A stretch of DNA of 64,000 nt from an uncultured Hyphomonadaceae bacterium (lineage in GTDB: Bacteria > Pseudomonadota > Alphaproteobacteria > Caulobacterales > Maricaulaceae), in NCBI GenBank assembly GCA_913058335.1, contig CAJXPX010000009.1:1-64000 (forward strand). Direction: 5' to 3'. Below the pieces are notes generated by a model. That model saw only the letters and a program-made list of their open reading frames with translations, was not told the origin of the DNA and ran no database searches. Position numbers and translations under genes: made by a program. Below are positions 63,694-64,000 of this stretch, piece after piece. Each line of letters begins with the position of its first letter. The first letter of the stretch is position 1.

Positions 63694-64000
63694 ATGACAT
63701 CATCACGCAATAGCGGATTTCAAAGAAAAACAGGCAAGAAAACACGTCAGGGTCCGGATTCATCTGACTCAGACGGCGGGCCCCGCAAAAAAGCTTACGG
63801 GATGCGCTCTCATGGAGCCACTTCCAAGCCGCGATCCCCGAAATCCAGAAGGAAAGATGACTCATCGCGGTCGGATCATAAGCCGCGTCGGTCCGGATCG
63901 GGACGTGAAGGCGGCGCCGGATGGATTTGGGGCACTCATGCGGCCCTAGCGGCCCTGTCCAACCCCAGCCGAACAATTCACGAAGTTCTGATTACAGAAG
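63694..64000 (+). CDS. rlmB: TrmH/SpoU family rRNA 2'-O-methyltransferase (RlmB-like), 5' part only
   Basis: The frame from ATG 63694 stays open to the window edge and encodes about 102 residues: a basic, Ser/Arg/Lys-rich leader (TSSRNSGFQRKTGKKTRQ...), then GGAGWIWGTHAALAALSNPSRTIHEVLITE. The last part matches the start of the RlmB substrate-binding domain (WGxHAVxAAL.NP.R). RlmB methylates G2251 of 23S rRNA in E. coli. The SpoU catalytic domain lies beyond the edge. The ORF track omits it because no stop is reached. It is divergent from tRNA-Tyr. Confidence 0.85.
   Translation, partial: MTSSRNSGFQRKTGKKTRQGPDSSDSDGGPRKKAYGMRSHGATSKPRSPKSRRKDDSSRSDHKPRRSGSGREGGAGWIWGTHAALAALSNPSRTIHEVLITE

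Overview
The window is a gene-dense chromosomal segment of an alphaproteobacterium. The evidence is the gene order of the S10-spc-alpha ribosomal block with adk after secY, an ATP12 chaperone, a divergent-type PccA/PccB pair, an ECF sigma factor next to a ChrR-type cupin anti-sigma factor, and a degP-rarA-crcB-rluC-ATP12 run. The moderate base composition and the mix of families suggest a marine, Hyphomonadaceae/Maricaulales-like lineage. That placement is inference. I see no prophage, insertion sequence, CRISPR array or rRNA operon.

Layout. 0-2.1 kb: tRNA-Leu, lipB and two tandem DUF805 membrane proteins. 2.1-8.9 kb: one tightly packed minus-strand run, degP, rarA, crcB, rluC-type, ATP12 and kefB-type, with stop/start overlaps. 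9-12 kb: a BlaI/BlaR1-like regulatory operon with a twin TACAnnTGTA operator and an unknown third protein, then a small exported protein. 12-12.7 kb: a gene-poor stretch with hairpin repeats. 12.7-21 kb: ileS, folE, a DUF1499 protein, a lipoprotein sugar dehydrogenase, a YheT-type hydrolase and small unknowns. 21-25 kb: propionyl-CoA carboxylase pccB-pccA. 25-29.4 kb: RND efflux adaptor and pump. 29.4-32.7 kb: an Ig-like envelope protein, a LOG-family protein, free Met sulfoxide reductase and a renalase-like oxidoreductase. 33-36.8 kb: gap and a divergent PEP-carboxylase-like protein. 36.9-43.7 kb: a DUF885 lipoprotein, the ECF sigma/anti-sigma pair, uvrB, a rhodanese and a sterol-desaturase-like protein. 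43.8-47.2 kb: glpK, tRNA(CAU) and two tandem DUF547 proteins. 47.3-63.3 kb: the complete S10-spc-alpha ribosomal operon read on the minus strand from tuf to rplQ. 63.4-64 kb: tRNA-Gly, tRNA-Tyr and the 5' part of rlmB.

The strongest unusual signal is rplO. Its L15 body is followed by a lysine/alanine-rich, histone-H1-like linker and then a complete DUF2853-like domain, so a domain of unknown function appears to be carried on the ribosome. Others worth a look are rarA, whose conserved N-terminus has no ATG, GTG or TTG and seems to start at ATT; the PEPC-like protein, in which several catalytic motifs are rewritten; a protein in the BlaI operon with sixteen consecutive (hydrophobic-x-x) triplets; a ChrR-like anti-sigma factor without the expected zinc ligands; and perfect hairpins between several genes of the ribosomal operon.
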